DNA of 64,000 nucleotides from Moheibacter stercoris (GCF_040545805.1 NZ_JBEPMO010000006.1:86255-150254), one strand, 5' to 3'; counted from the stretch's first letter, positions 6,947-15,237 are shown. The notes: generated by a model not told the origin, from the letters alone. Translations and numbers: made by a program.

Positions 6947-9157
6947 ATGAAGAAAGTTTTATTGGCTTTGGCAATTGCTTCTCCTATTTTTGGTTTTTCT
7001 CAATGGAAATCAACCACAAAAGGTTCGTCAGTTGTTAAAGAAGGAAAAGAAAGGATTGAAGCCGCAGGGGTTTTTAGTCTAGATATGCAAGTTCTGAAAC
7101 AACGTCTTGCGAACACACCAGAACGATTCTCCAACTTACCTGGAAATATCATTACGATTCCAAATGCTAAAGGTGAAATGGAAAAATTTGAAGTTTGGGA
7201 AGCTTCTAACTTTAGTCCAGTATTACAGGCAAAATTCCCTGAGATACGTTCTTACATGGGAACAAGTCTTTCAGATCCTCATGCTTACCTAAGAATTAGT
7301 GTTTCTCCTGCAGGAGTTTCTTCAATGGTACTTCGCAATGGGAAATCTGAATTCATTGAACCGTATACAACAGATGGTCAAAAATACATTGTTTTTGACT
7401 CTAAGAAGCACAGACAAGATGGAGAAATGCCATTTAAATGTGAAACGGAATTTGACGAAAACATGGTTCAAGATTCTCAGAATTTCGTTGCAGACAAATC
7501 AAGCGCTGGTGTTTTCAAAACATTCCGTTTAGCACAAGCTGTTACAGGTGAATATTCTGCTTATTTTGGTGGAACTTTAGAAGGAGCTATGGGCGGAATC
7601 AACGCTACGTTGACACGTGTAAATGGTGTTTTTGAAAAAGATTTCGCGATCAATTTGATCTTAATTGATAACAACGATGAAATCGTATTCTTAAATCCTT
7701 CAACTGACCCATTCACTCAACCAGGAAATATTGGAACAACGCAAGGTCAATTGCAATCTTATTTGAATGCTAACATTGGTGCTGCCAATTATGATATTGG
7801 ACACATTTACCACAGATCTGGTGGTGGAGGAAGCGCTGGATGTATTGGATGTATCTGTATTGATGCAAACAAAGGTCGCGGATATACTTCTCCAGGATCT
7901 GGAGGACCAGAAGGAGATTATTTTGATATCGACTATGTTGCACACGAGTATGGGCATCAATTAGGAGCAAATCATACGTTCTCTCATAATATTGAAGGTA
8001 CAGGTGTAAACATTGAACCAGGTAGTGGATCTACAATTATGGGATATGCAGGTATCACTAGTTACAACGTACAACAACATTCAGATGACTACTTCACGTA
8101 TAGAAGCATTCAACAAGTTCAAAACAATCTTCAAAACAAGCCATGTGCTAACAATACTACCATCGCAAACGTTGCTCCAGTAGTAGACGCAGGTAGCGAT
8201 TATGAAATTCCAAAAGGAACTGCATTTAAATTAACGGGTTCTGCAACAGATGGAAATGGAGATCCATTGATCTATACTTGGGAACAAAACGATAATGCTA
8301 CAGGAAGCAATACTGGTGCTAATAGCCGTGTTTCTTGGACGAAAACAACTGGTCCTAACTTCCGTTCTGTAGCACCTTCTACAGAGCCAGTACGATATAT
8401 GCCAAGATTTGATTATGTATTGTTAACAGATGTTATCACAAACGAAAATTACTGGAGAGGTAGATGGGAAGCTGTTACAACAGTTCCAAGAACTTTCAAC
8501 TTCACATTAACTGCGAGAGATAACAATGCAGAAGCGGGTCAAACAGGAACCGATGCAATGAGAGTTTATGTTCGTGATGCTGGGCCATTCAAAGTTAACA
8601 CTCCTGCTTCTGGACAAAACGTAGACATTTCTGCCAACACTATGTTAGTAGAATGGGATGTAGCTGGAACAAATGCTGCTCCAATCAATACTGCTAATGT
8701 TAGAATTTTGTTCTCATCTGACAATGGAGCAACTTTCACTGTTGTTGCTGAAAGTACTCCAAATGATGGTTCTGAAATGATTACAATCCCAACTGGAACT
8801 GTTGCGGGTGTTAATGGTAGAATCATGATTGAAGCAATTGACAACATTTACTATGCTGTTTCAAGAAAATTCAACTTAACTGGTACAATGGGCGTTTCTG
8901 ACTTGAATCAATTGGCAATTGGAATTTATCCAAACCCAACAAATGGTCAATTCAACGTAGCTGCTAACAATGTTGCGAAAGGAAATGTGAAAACTACAAT
9001 TTTCGATACAGCAGGTAAGATGGTTCACGTTCAAAACGATAACCATGCTGGTGGAAACTTGAACATTGCGTACAACGTAAAACTTCCTACAGGAACTTAT
9101 GTTGTAAACATTGAAACCGCTGAAGGTTTATCTACAACAAAATTATTGGTAAAATAA
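6947..9157 (+). CDS. Secreted M12B-type (reprolysin-like) zinc metalloprotease with T9SS sorting domain
   Basis: 736 residues. A signal peptide (1-18, ending GFSQ) is followed by a propeptide-like region to about 180. The metzincin domain carries HExxHxxGxxH with His333, Glu334, His337 and His343, followed by a Met-turn STIMGYAG. Ig- or fibronectin-like beta domains occupy about 405-650. The last 75 residues (from IGIYPNPTNGQF to the terminal KLLVK) are a type A T9SS C-terminal domain. The protein should cross the inner membrane by Sec and the outer membrane by the type IX system, to be released or anchored outside the cell. A Cys-rich CIGCIC segment lies just before the active site. A strong terminator follows. 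Confidence 0.95.
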   Translation: MKKVLLALAIASPIFGFSQWKSTTKGSSVVKEGKERIEAAGVFSLDMQVLKQRLANTPERFSNLPGNIITIPNAKGEMEKFEVWEASNFSPVLQAKFPEIRSYMGTSLSDPHAYLRISVSPAGVSSMVLRNGKSEFIEPYTTDGQKYIVFDSKKHRQDGEMPFKCETEFDENMVQDSQNFVADKSSAGVFKTFRLAQAVTGEYSAYFGGTLEGAMGGINATLTRVNGVFEKDFAINLILIDNNDEIVFLNPSTDPFTQPGNIGTTQGQLQSYLNANIGAANYDIGHIYHRSGGGGSAGCIGCICIDANKGRGYTSPGSGGPEGDYFDIDYVAHEYGHQLGANHTFSHNIEGTGVNIEPGSGSTIMGYAGITSYNVQQHSDDYFTYRSIQQVQNNLQNKPCANNTTIANVAPVVDAGSDYEIPKGTAFKLTGSATDGNGDPLIYTWEQNDNATGSNTGANSRVSWTKTTGPNFRSVAPSTEPVRYMPRFDYVLLTDVITNENYWRGRWEAVTTVPRTFNFTLTARDNNAEAGQTGTDAMRVYVRDAGPFKVNTPASGQNVDISANTMLVEWDVAGTNAAPINTANVRILFSSDNGATFTVVAESTPNDGSEMITIPTGTVAGVNGRIMIEAIDNIYYAVSRKFNLTGTMGVSDLNQLAIGIYPNPTNGQFNVAANNVAKGNVKTTIFDTAGKMVHVQNDNHAGGNLNIAYNVKLPTGTYVVNIETAEGLSTTKLLVK

Positions 9158-9174
9158 TATTCCGATAAATAACA

Positions 9175-9208
9175 TAAAAAAACCGAAGTCATTGGCTTCG
9201 GTTTTTTT
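9175..9208. terminator. Bidirectional terminator between convergent genes
   Basis: AACCGAAG (9181-9188) pairs with CTTCGGTT (9196-9203). It is flanked by an A-run before and a T-run after, so it can act on both strands for the metalloprotease gene and the convergent gene at 9220. Confidence 0.88.
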
Positions 9209-9219
9209 TATCTATTGAT

Positions 9220-9516
9220 TTATCGAACCAATTCAAAATTAAAATTGATATAGGTTTTCTGATCTTTTGAATTTTGGTTGATGACTACTTCTGGATTGTT
9301 AATTGGATCCGAGATTAAATGCAAGGTTCTAAACCAAGTTTCAATCTCCTCTTTTTGCAACAATTCCAATTCTTCTGAATCGATGATGAGCACGTCTGAT
9401 TGCATTTCATCTTTTTTCCAAACTTGGTAAATACAAGGAATTTCGTCAAAGGATAGTTGTGCGGTCATCATAACTCCTTCTTGGCTAGTGGCGGTTTGAT
9501 TTGTGTACTGTTTCAT
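9220..9516 (-). CDS. Small conserved-looking protein, unknown function
   Basis: 98 residues, acidic, with no signal peptide or membrane segment. It begins MKQYTNQTA and ends with an alternating polar-hydrophobic strand, INFNFELVR. The TAGTTTTG box 22 nt before the ATG and the shared terminator downstream make it a credible gene. I recognise no family. Confidence 0.6.
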   Translation of the reverse strand: MKQYTNQTATSQEGVMMTAQLSFDEIPCIYQVWKKDEMQSDVLIIDSEELELLQKEEIETWFRTLHLISDPINNPEVVINQNSKDQKTYINFNFELVR

Positions 9517-9538
9517 GGCTATGAATTTTAATTTGAAT

Positions 9539-9546
9539 CAAAACTA
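9539..9546 (-). promoter_or_regulatory. -7 box TAGTTTTG of the 98-residue gene
   Basis: A TAnnTTTG match on the minus strand, 22 nt upstream of the ATG at 9516. Confidence 0.5.
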
Positions 9547-9696
9547 AGATTGCATAACGTCATTTAGTGGCGTTTTAGAAGAATTTAAAATATATTTGAG
9601 AAAGATCGATTAAATAAGCTCAAACGAATAGTGAAAATCCCATTTAAAATTTCAATTCATTTTTCATCATTTTCGCAAAATCTTACAAAATCGCAC

Positions 9697-9727
9697 AAAA
9701 AAAGCACCTACATTTCTGTAAGTGCTT
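9697..9727 (-). terminator. Terminator of the CAU tRNA gene
   Basis: AAGCACCTAC (9702-9711) pairs with GTAAGTGCTT (9718-9727) with one G-U type pair. The A-run at 9697-9703 gives the U-tract on the minus strand. It lies 11 bp downstream of the tRNA 3' end. Confidence 0.8.
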
Positions 9728-9738
9728 TAATTTAATTG

Positions 9739-9812
9739 TGGTCCCACTTGGGCTCGAACCAAGGACCACCTGATTATGAGTCAGGTGCTCTAACCAACTG
9801 AGCTATAGGACC
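9739..9812 (-). tRNA. tRNA with anticodon CAU (elongator Met, or Ile decoded by lysidine)
   Basis: The 74-nt minus-strand gene folds as a full cloverleaf: acceptor GGTCCTA with TGGGACC, a D-arm with AGTTGGTTAGA, an anticodon arm CCTGA-CTCATAA-TCAGG with anticodon CAT, and a T-arm with GGTTCGAGCC. CCA is not encoded. Met and Ile2 tRNAs share the CTCATAA loop, so the charging identity cannot be settled by eye. A damaged copy of the 5' half lies 38 bp upstream on the same strand. Confidence 0.95.
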
Positions 9813-9857
9813 AATATTTTTAATTAATTGAACTTCTCTTTTTTTTTAATCCACCTG

Positions 9858-9875
9858 TCCCGATAGCTATCGGGA
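9858..9875. repeat. 18-bp perfect palindrome TCCCGATAGCTATCGGGA
   Basis: Perfectly self-complementary over 18 bp, sitting where the tRNA remnant should have its anticodon loop. I recall this palindrome as common between genes in flavobacterial genomes. That suggests an inserted dispersed palindromic unit rather than local mutation. Confidence 0.75.
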
Positions 9876-9893
9876 GAGTCAGGTGCTCTAAAC

Positions 9894-9910
9894 TCCCGAA
9901 TTTGTCGGGA
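9894..9910. repeat. Hairpin TCCCGA-N5-TCGGGA in the D-loop of the tRNA remnant
   Basis: A 6-bp stem with a 5-nt loop (9900-9904). The stem TCCCGA/TCGGGA is the same as the outer arms of the palindrome at 9858-9875, so both probably belong to one repeat family. Confidence 0.65.
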
Positions 9911-10011
9911 TGAGCTATAGGACCCTTCCTTAATTCCGTTAAGAGAATTTAGAGAATCGAATCACGCTCAATCGTTTTCGGGAGTGCAATTTTACAACAA
10001 TCTGTTGAATT

Positions 10012-10419
10012 CTACAAAATTTTTCTGTCCATACATAATTCCACCAAAACTCCATTGGTAGTTTTTGGATGAAGAAACACAACCCATTTATTGTCGGCTC
10101 CTTCTTTGGGTGTTTCATTGATAAATTCAAATCCTTCAGCCTTTAAGCGCTGAATTTCAGCTTCCAAATTATCAACACCAAACGCTATATGATGAATTCC
10201 TTCTCTATTTTTGTCTAAATATTTGGCTATTGCTGAGTTTTCATTCATCGCTTCCAATAATTCAATTTTGGATTCTCCAATTTCAAAAAAAGAAGTTTTT
10301 ACCGCTTCACCTTCTACAGTCTCTTCTTTGTATGGATTTTTTCCTAATAATTTAGAAAACAATTCATTGGAAACCCCAAGATCTTTCACTGCGATGCCTA
10401 AATGTTCAATTTTTATCAT
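10012..10419 (-). CDS. mce: Methylmalonyl-CoA epimerase
   Basis: From ATG 10419 the protein is 135 residues: a vicinal oxygen chelate fold with two beta-alpha-beta-beta-beta units. It opens IEHLGIAVKDL, with a metal His, and carries GIHHIAFGVDN in the second half and a metal-binding Glu in VLVELC at the end. The enzyme interconverts (R)- and (S)-methylmalonyl-CoA, linking propionyl-CoA metabolism to succinyl-CoA. A longer frame to 10464 only adds a Phe/Lys-rich stretch unlike the family, so the internal ATG is preferred. A carboxylase beta subunit at 16.7 kb may belong to related acyl-CoA metabolism. Confidence 0.92.
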   Translation of the reverse strand: MIKIEHLGIAVKDLGVSNELFSKLLGKNPYKEETVEGEAVKTSFFEIGESKIELLEAMNENSAIAKYLDKNREGIHHIAFGVDNLEAEIQRLKAEGFEFINETPKEGADNKWVVFLHPKTTNGVLVELCMDRKIL

Positions 10420-10453
10420 TATTTTTATCTTGAAAAACTTAAAAATCAAAAAT

Positions 10454-10875
10454 ATGAAAAACATTTACTCTGCAGTTCTTTTCATGGGATTTTCTTTTTT
10501 GATGGCTCAATTGGAGATTTAATCAAAATACATCCTGCTACCTACGATTTAGAATTTGGCGGATATAAATTATTGGGATTTTCAACAGACAATTGGCTAA
10601 CATTTTATGATGAAAACAACAATATTTTAAAAACCTATGATGCAAGTTTGACTCAGGAAATTCGAATTTATCCGAATCCAACAAAAGATATTCAACATAT
10701 TGATTCAAAATCAGAAGTGGCAAAGATTCAGATTTACAATCTACAAGGAAAGAAATTTTTGGAAACATCTAATGAATCAAAAGTTTCGATCAAAAATTTC
10801 TCTATGGGAACTTACATCGCAATGGTAGAATTAGCCAATGGCCAAGTATTTCAAAAGAAACTGATCAAACATTAA
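10454..10875 (+). pseudogene. Decayed T9SS-secreted protein: signal peptide and sorting domain in different frames
   Basis: ATG 10454 starts a clear signal peptide, MKNIYSAVLFMGFSFLMAQ, that runs into a stop at 10520-10522. In another frame, from about 10505 to 10875, the sequence reads about 120 codons ending in a type A T9SS sorting domain (IRIYPNPTKD ... MGTYIAMVELANG ... KKLIKH). Type IX cargo normally has a large passenger domain between these parts. Here almost all of it is gone and the reading frame has shifted. I read it as a remnant with an internal deletion and a frameshift. Confidence 0.75.
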
Positions 10876-10899
10876 AATTTCGACCTCAAAAAAAATCCT

Positions 10900-10907
10900 T
10901 AATTTTG
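10900..10907 (+). promoter_or_regulatory. -7 box TAATTTTG of rbfA
   Basis: A TAnnTTTG match 23 nt before the TTG start codon of rbfA. Confidence 0.55.
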
Positions 10908-10930
10908 CTAAAAGTAAATTCAGTAACATT

Positions 10931-11290
10931 TTGGAAACAAATCGTCAGAAAAAAGTATCAAACATCTTTCAAGAAGAATTATCAGAAATTTTTAGAAAGG
11001 AAGCATTAGAATTATATCCGGGTAAATTATTAACCGTAACCGATGTCAATGTTTCTCCAGATTTGTCGATTGCCAAAATTTACATCAGTATTTTCCCAAA
11101 TACTGACAAAGAAACAATCATCAAACAAATCAAGGAAAAAGCACCTCAATACCGTTCAATGATTGCCAAAACGGCAGCCAAAACCATGCGTATCACACCA
11201 GAATTGTTGTTCTATTTGGATACGACGCTGGATGAAATTGAGAAAATTGATAAAGCATTGAAAGGAGAAGGAAATAATCCTATTCTGTAA
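10931..11290 (+). CDS. rbfA: 30S ribosome-binding factor RbfA
   Basis: 119 residues, the normal size for RbfA, which binds maturing 30S subunits near the 5' end of 16S rRNA and helps late processing and cold adaptation. It has the helical opening NRQKKVSNIFQEEL, the LLTVTDVNVSPDLSIAKIYISI strand region and the KH-like core ending in PELLFYLDTTLDE. Start is TTG 10931, giving METNRQKK, a start typical of Flavobacteriia. The stop codon abuts the ATG of the permease gene, so the two are co-transcribed. Confidence 0.95.
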   Translation: METNRQKKVSNIFQEELSEIFRKEALELYPGKLLTVTDVNVSPDLSIAKIYISIFPNTDKETIIKQIKEKAPQYRSMIAKTAAKTMRITPELLFYLDTTLDEIEKIDKALKGEGNNPIL

Positions 11291-12877
11291 ATGAAAAATG
11301 TTTCCCTCTACATAGCAAAACGATACAATACGAACACGCTTTTGATAAGTATGCTTCTTATTGCGATCACGTCTTTTCTAGTGGGAACGCTTATCTACAT
11401 TGGTGATTCTTCTTTTAAGTTGATTCAGCAATTGTTATTTCCTCGCCAAATGATGGGATTGAAGGAAAATTTGATTGTATATGGAATTATGTTTCTTTAT
11501 TTATTCCTGCAATCCTTTTCCATTTATTATATTTTCAACAAAACCTTGGTTCGACTTGAGCAAAAATCGAAATTGCTTGTAGCATTTGTGGTAGCTGTCT
11601 TATCAGTAGCTTTAGCAGGTGCTTTGATCTTTTTTGATTTGAACAATTCGCTTATTGGGAATTGCGTGATTTTAATTTTAATTTCATCTGCGCTTCTGTC
11701 ATTGATCTTTGGCTTTTTATCCTTTCTTCTTTCCAAAAGAAGAATCACAGGAGTCAACATCATCACATCGATTGCCGTTTTCGCCATTACGATTGCTACG
11801 ACGTCCCTATTCATTATTCTTTCGGTCTTTTCGGGATTAGAAAAAATGAATTTGCAGTTTTTCAGCAATGTTAATCCCGATTTGAAAATTTCGTCGGCAA
11901 AAGGTAAAACATTGTCCGATATTGACAATTTAACCCAAAAATTAACGCAAAATCCATCGATAGAATCCTTTTCAAAAGTAATTGAGGAAAAGGTTTCGAT
12001 TGAGTTTGGTGACAAAGAAGATATCGCCTACATCAAAGGAATCGATGAACATTATAACAAGGTTGTTCGTTTGGATACACTCATTCAGCATGGCAGCTAT
12101 TTTAATTTCCAATCACCTTATGAAATCATTGCGTCTGAAGGGGTTGCAAGACGCTTGCAAATGTATATTGACCGCTATAATTCGGCAAGACTTCGCATGC
12201 CGAAACCTGGTACTGGAATGATTACTTCGGAAACGGAGGCATTTAATAGCGCTGTAGCAAATCCAATTGGGGTTACGTATATCAATGATTCCTATGATAA
12301 ATATATTTTATCGCCGATCGAATTAACTCAAATATTATTGGAATTACCTCCAAATTCCGCTTATAGTTTGGAACTAAAATTAAAACCTGGCATTTCCCAG
12401 AATTCAGCCAAAGCTGCTTTACAAAAAGAATTGGGCGATAAAGTCGTCGTACAAACGCGACAAGATTTAGATGCAACCTTTATAAAAGTAATGAATGTAG
12501 AAAATTTAATTATCTATTTAATTTTCACTTTGGTCATCATCATTGCGTGTTTTAATCTGGCTGGAGCCATCATCATTATCATCATTGATAAAAAAGTACA
12601 AATTAAAACCATGTGGAGTTTTGGTATGCAACGTTCACATATCAAACAAATCTTCTTTCAAACTGGCTTGCTGATTACGTTTTCTTCTATTCTGTTTGGA
12701 TTAACTCTGGGATCAATTATCGGACTTTTGCAAAATAAATTTCAATTGGTTATGGCCAATTCTTTCGTTGCATTCCCATTTGAATTCACTCTATTGAATT
12801 ATATAACCGTTACTGCAACTGTATTGATCATTGGAGCTGGTGTTTCCTATATGGTTTCAAGGAAATTACCTTCTTAA
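11291..12877 (+). CDS. FtsX/LolE-like ABC permease with an extra four-helix N-terminal insertion
   Basis: 528 residues, against about 400 for family members in Flavobacteriia. The family normally opens with a short 'YIAxRY..SKK' segment leading into the first membrane helix. Here LYIAKRY (6-12) is separated from SKRRITGVNIITS (148-160) by about 135 residues with four predicted membrane helices. The rest is canonical: a first helix ending SVFSGLEK, a periplasmic MacB-PCD-like domain (about 190-400), and three C-terminal helices with the FtsX region. It probably works with a LolD-type ATPase encoded elsewhere, on lipoproteins or similar cargo. Its ATG follows the rbfA stop directly. Confidence 0.85.
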   Translation: MKNVSLYIAKRYNTNTLLISMLLIAITSFLVGTLIYIGDSSFKLIQQLLFPRQMMGLKENLIVYGIMFLYLFLQSFSIYYIFNKTLVRLEQKSKLLVAFVVAVLSVALAGALIFFDLNNSLIGNCVILILISSALLSLIFGFLSFLLSKRRITGVNIITSIAVFAITIATTSLFIILSVFSGLEKMNLQFFSNVNPDLKISSAKGKTLSDIDNLTQKLTQNPSIESFSKVIEEKVSIEFGDKEDIAYIKGIDEHYNKVVRLDTLIQHGSYFNFQSPYEIIASEGVARRLQMYIDRYNSARLRMPKPGTGMITSETEAFNSAVANPIGVTYINDSYDKYILSPIELTQILLELPPNSAYSLELKLKPGISQNSAKAALQKELGDKVVVQTRQDLDATFIKVMNVENLIIYLIFTLVIIIACFNLAGAIIIIIIDKKVQIKTMWSFGMQRSHIKQIFFQTGLLITFSSILFGLTLGSIIGLLQNKFQLVMANSFVAFPFEFTLLNYITVTATVLIIGAGVSYMVSRKLPS

Positions 12878-13492
12878 TTATTTGAATTTTAATTCCAACT
12901 CTTTTGCATAAGGCGTTTGATCGACAATTTCCCATCCATAAGCTTTTCCTAATAAGTACAAATTCCCCAAATTATCAATCAATTGGGCATGAGCTTGTTT
13001 TTTCAACTTTTCTTGATCTATGGATTTTTCTATGTGTTGGATTGCGTTGGATTGAATTTGGTTTAATTCATCTTTTGAAAACGAATTTAAACTACTTTGT
13101 TCCAAATCATAAAATTTCACATCTGGAAAGGTTTGAATTTCTAAATCGGGAACTTTTTGAATAATGATTTTCTGGTTGGTTGAATCAATTTCCACTGACA
13201 ATTTACTTAGATCATACGTAGCTTGAACCTTGGCATTGACCAATAACAAAACTTTTTTGTCGAAACTAAAATAATCTTTCAATCCAGGAATATACCGACT
13301 GTTTTTATGCGAATAAACATCTGAAAATGTTTGTTCAGCCACAATCATTTTATTCATTTTCTGGATTTCGTAGGCAATTACATGGGATTCATTGGATGAA
13401 GAATCCATTTGAAATTGCTTCATCAAAAAGTACGTAATTAAAATTCCAGCAAGAAGTCCTGCAGCTAAATAAAGGTATTTTTTAATCTTCAA
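12878..13492 (-). CDS. DUF4230 family membrane-anchored protein
   Basis: 204 residues. One N-terminal membrane helix (about 5-24) is followed by a periplasmic domain with the DUF4230 pattern, including FSFDKKVLLLVNAKVQATYDLSKL and a Lys-rich C-terminal helix. Its function is not established. Its start overlaps the end of the thioredoxin-like lipoprotein gene by 11 bp, so they form one operon. Its stop abuts the convergent permease stop with no spacer. Confidence 0.8.
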   Translation of the reverse strand: MKIKKYLYLAAGLLAGILITYFLMKQFQMDSSSNESHVIAYEIQKMNKMIVAEQTFSDVYSHKNSRYIPGLKDYFSFDKKVLLLVNAKVQATYDLSKLSVEIDSTNQKIIIQKVPDLEIQTFPDVKFYDLEQSSLNSFSKDELNQIQSNAIQHIEKSIDQEKLKKQAHAQLIDNLGNLYLLGKAYGWEIVDQTPYAKELELKFK

Positions 13493-14024
13493 AATAATTA
13501 GGTGTTAGAGGAACCCCATTGACAATCATTAGAATATCTTCTTCCAAGGATCCTGAAACTGGTGATTCAACAATCCTACCAATCTCATCTCCACCTCTAT
13601 AAAAAATTATTGTCGGCAAGTGCTGAATGTCCTTTCCGCCTTCTTCCCCATAAAAACTCTTTAAGTTTTCATTTACAGCATAAGTAGTTATCCGTTTGGT
13701 CGGAAATTTTGCTGCATCTAAAATTTTTAACAATCTCGGATATTCTTTTTTGGAAGCATCATCCCATGAGCCCAAAAACACCTCAATTCTGTACTTTTTT
13801 ATTTTCGATTTGAAATCTTTTACCATCGCTTCATTGGGTTGATAGGAATCGTACTCCGTAAAAAACCAAGTAGAGAAAGGTTCTTTGGCAAAGACTTCAC
13901 GGTCTACACCACCAAGAAGCATTTTATCGCCATCTGCCTTTTTTACCACGCGATTAAAAATATAAGGTCCTTCACAACTTAGAAATGCAAAGGAAATTAA
14001 CAAAAGGATTAGGTATTTCTTCAT
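13482..14024 (-). CDS. Thioredoxin-fold lipoprotein
   Basis: Starting at ATG 14024, a signal sequence ends in the lipobox FAFLSC, so the protein is a lipoprotein. The body fits a thioredoxin fold (strand IEVFLGSWDDASKKEYPRL, then a cis-Pro region LPTIIFYRGGDEIGRIVE). The usual CxxC active site is replaced by GSWDDASK, so it is unlikely to be a classical disulfide reductase. A TATCTTTG box 18 nt upstream supports this start over the one at 14045. Function unknown. Confidence 0.75.
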   Translation of the reverse strand: MKKYLILLLISFAFLSCEGPYIFNRVVKKADGDKMLLGGVDREVFAKEPFSTWFFTEYDSYQPNEAMVKDFKSKIKKYRIEVFLGSWDDASKKEYPRLLKILDAAKFPTKRITTYAVNENLKSFYGEEGGKDIQHLPTIIFYRGGDEIGRIVESPVSGSLEEDILMIVNGVPLTPNYFED

Positions 14025-14042
14025 TTTATGGTTTTGAAGCAG

Positions 14043-14050
14043 CAAAGATA
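14043..14050 (-). promoter_or_regulatory. -7 box TATCTTTG of the thioredoxin-like/DUF4230 operon
   Basis: A perfect TAnnTTTG on the minus strand, 18 nt before ATG 14024, in the gap after the carboxypeptidase stop. Confidence 0.65.
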
Positions 14051-14061
14051 AAAATAAAACA

Positions 14062-15237
14062 TCAGTTCAATAATTTCCCTTTTTCGAAATGATAAGCACC
14101 CACCGAAAAGTCAGCAAACTCACCTATAATAGGGAAAATGGAGCTTTTCCCAATGTAATTTTTGCCTTTTTTATCGATGTCAATATGTCCAAAATAAGCC
14201 GATAAATCGCCTATTTCTTCAATTCGTCCCAAAAATTCAATTTCTTGAGTTTTCGTATTCAATTTCTCTTCGAAATAAATTCCTATATCCAAAACCGATT
14301 CAAATTCATTGGATTGAACTTTCACATTGCGCAAAATCACGTCCAAATACTTTTTATTATTCTCTGGAATGCTCAAATATTCCCCGATTTCATATGGACT
14401 TGACTCTGAAATACGATCCAAAGCCAATAAAATAGCCAAAGCATTGAACTTGCGAACTTGATCTCGGTTGTAATCCATCGGAAAATGACCCGCTTCAAAT
14501 AAAATGGTCGAATACCCCATTTTCATAAAGTTGTCTCCCGTAGAAGTCGGATAAAATTCATCAGAAAAGCGCGCGATTTTATTCGGAATGACTTGATTCA
14601 ATCCATTTGCCATATGATCAATCACAGCCATTGAAGCAATTCGTTGATCATTTAGTGCTCTACTTTCTTCAAAGGAAGGCGCTAAAAAAGCCAAAGTTGC
14701 AGGTTCTTTTGTAGTTCCTACATTGAAAATGGAACGTTGATCATGTAAATTGAACAAAAACTGCGGATTAACTTCTGTTACCACATTCTTTAAAACCCGA
14801 ATTTCTGGTGAGGCTTCTTGCAGAAAATCTCTGTTCAAATCAATCCCACATACATTTCTGCGCGTATATTGAGTAGAACCGTCCGGATTGAGCATCGGCA
14901 CAAAATGAAAGCTTATTTTGTCCAAAATCTTTTTACTCCATTCCAAATCGGAAAGTAAAAATTCCCAAACGTCTAACATCGCACGTGTACCTGTCGCTTC
15001 GTTGCCGTGCATTTGTGACCAAGCCAAAACTTTGATTGGACCTTTCCCAATGGAAAGTGAATAAATTTCATTTCCTAAGAATGATTTTCCAATTAAATTT
15101 TTCGGATAGTTTTTTTGATCCAAATAAGATCGAAGCTTCAAATAAGGTAAATATTTGGAATCGAATCCTAAAACTCGAAATTTTTCATAATTCTCCTCGA
15201 AAATGCGCAATAATTCCATTGAACGAAGATACATCAT
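14062..15237 (-). CDS. M14 family zinc carboxypeptidase
   Basis: 391 residues. Zinc ligands are visible as His77 and Glu80 in HGNE and His165 in NLHD. The substrate-binding segment is GIDLNRDF (131-138) and the catalytic Glu is probably Glu248 in TILFEAGHF. No signal peptide is present, so it is probably cytoplasmic. A C-terminal beta domain (about 285-391) follows the peptidase core. An internal ATG at codon 7 is an equally good start. The likely role is removal of a C-terminal amino acid from peptides or cell-wall fragments. No clear -7 box was found before it. Confidence 0.88.
   Translation of the reverse strand: MMYLRSMELLRIFEENYEKFRVLGFDSKYLPYLKLRSYLDQKNYPKNLIGKSFLGNEIYSLSIGKGPIKVLAWSQMHGNEATGTRAMLDVWEFLLSDLEWSKKILDKISFHFVPMLNPDGSTQYTRRNVCGIDLNRDFLQEASPEIRVLKNVVTEVNPQFLFNLHDQRSIFNVGTTKEPATLAFLAPSFEESRALNDQRIASMAVIDHMANGLNQVIPNKIARFSDEFYPTSTGDNFMKMGYSTILFEAGHFPMDYNRDQVRKFNALAILLALDRISESSPYEIGEYLSIPENNKKYLDVILRNVKVQSNEFESVLDIGIYFEEKLNTKTQEIEFLGRIEEIGDLSAYFGHIDIDKKGKNYIGKSSIFPIIGEFADFSVGAYHFEKGKLLN

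Larger units (their letters stand above)
9851..9924 (-). pseudogene. tRNA remnant with two hairpins replacing the anticodon loop and D-loop
   Basis: Compared with the intact tRNA at 9739-9812, plus-strand blocks CCACCTG (9851-9857), GTCAGGTGCTCTAA (9878-9891) and TGAGCTATAGGACC (9911-9924) are kept exactly. These are the 5' acceptor strand, the D stem and the anticodon stem. The anticodon loop is replaced by an 18-bp perfect palindrome and the D-loop by a TCCCGA..TCGGGA hairpin. The T-arm and the 3' acceptor strand are absent. It cannot act as a normal tRNA. It looks like a partial duplication invaded by short palindromic elements. Confidence 0.85.

Noticed and set aside
7700..7970. Reading frames opposite or beside the metalloprotease active-site region.
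   Set aside because: They are shadows of a strongly conserved gene and have no start signals or recognisable domains.
9739..9812. Assignment of the tRNA as Met or as Ile (lysidine-modified CAU).
   Set aside because: Both share the CTCATAA loop. The identity elements cannot be settled by eye, so I give only the anticodon.
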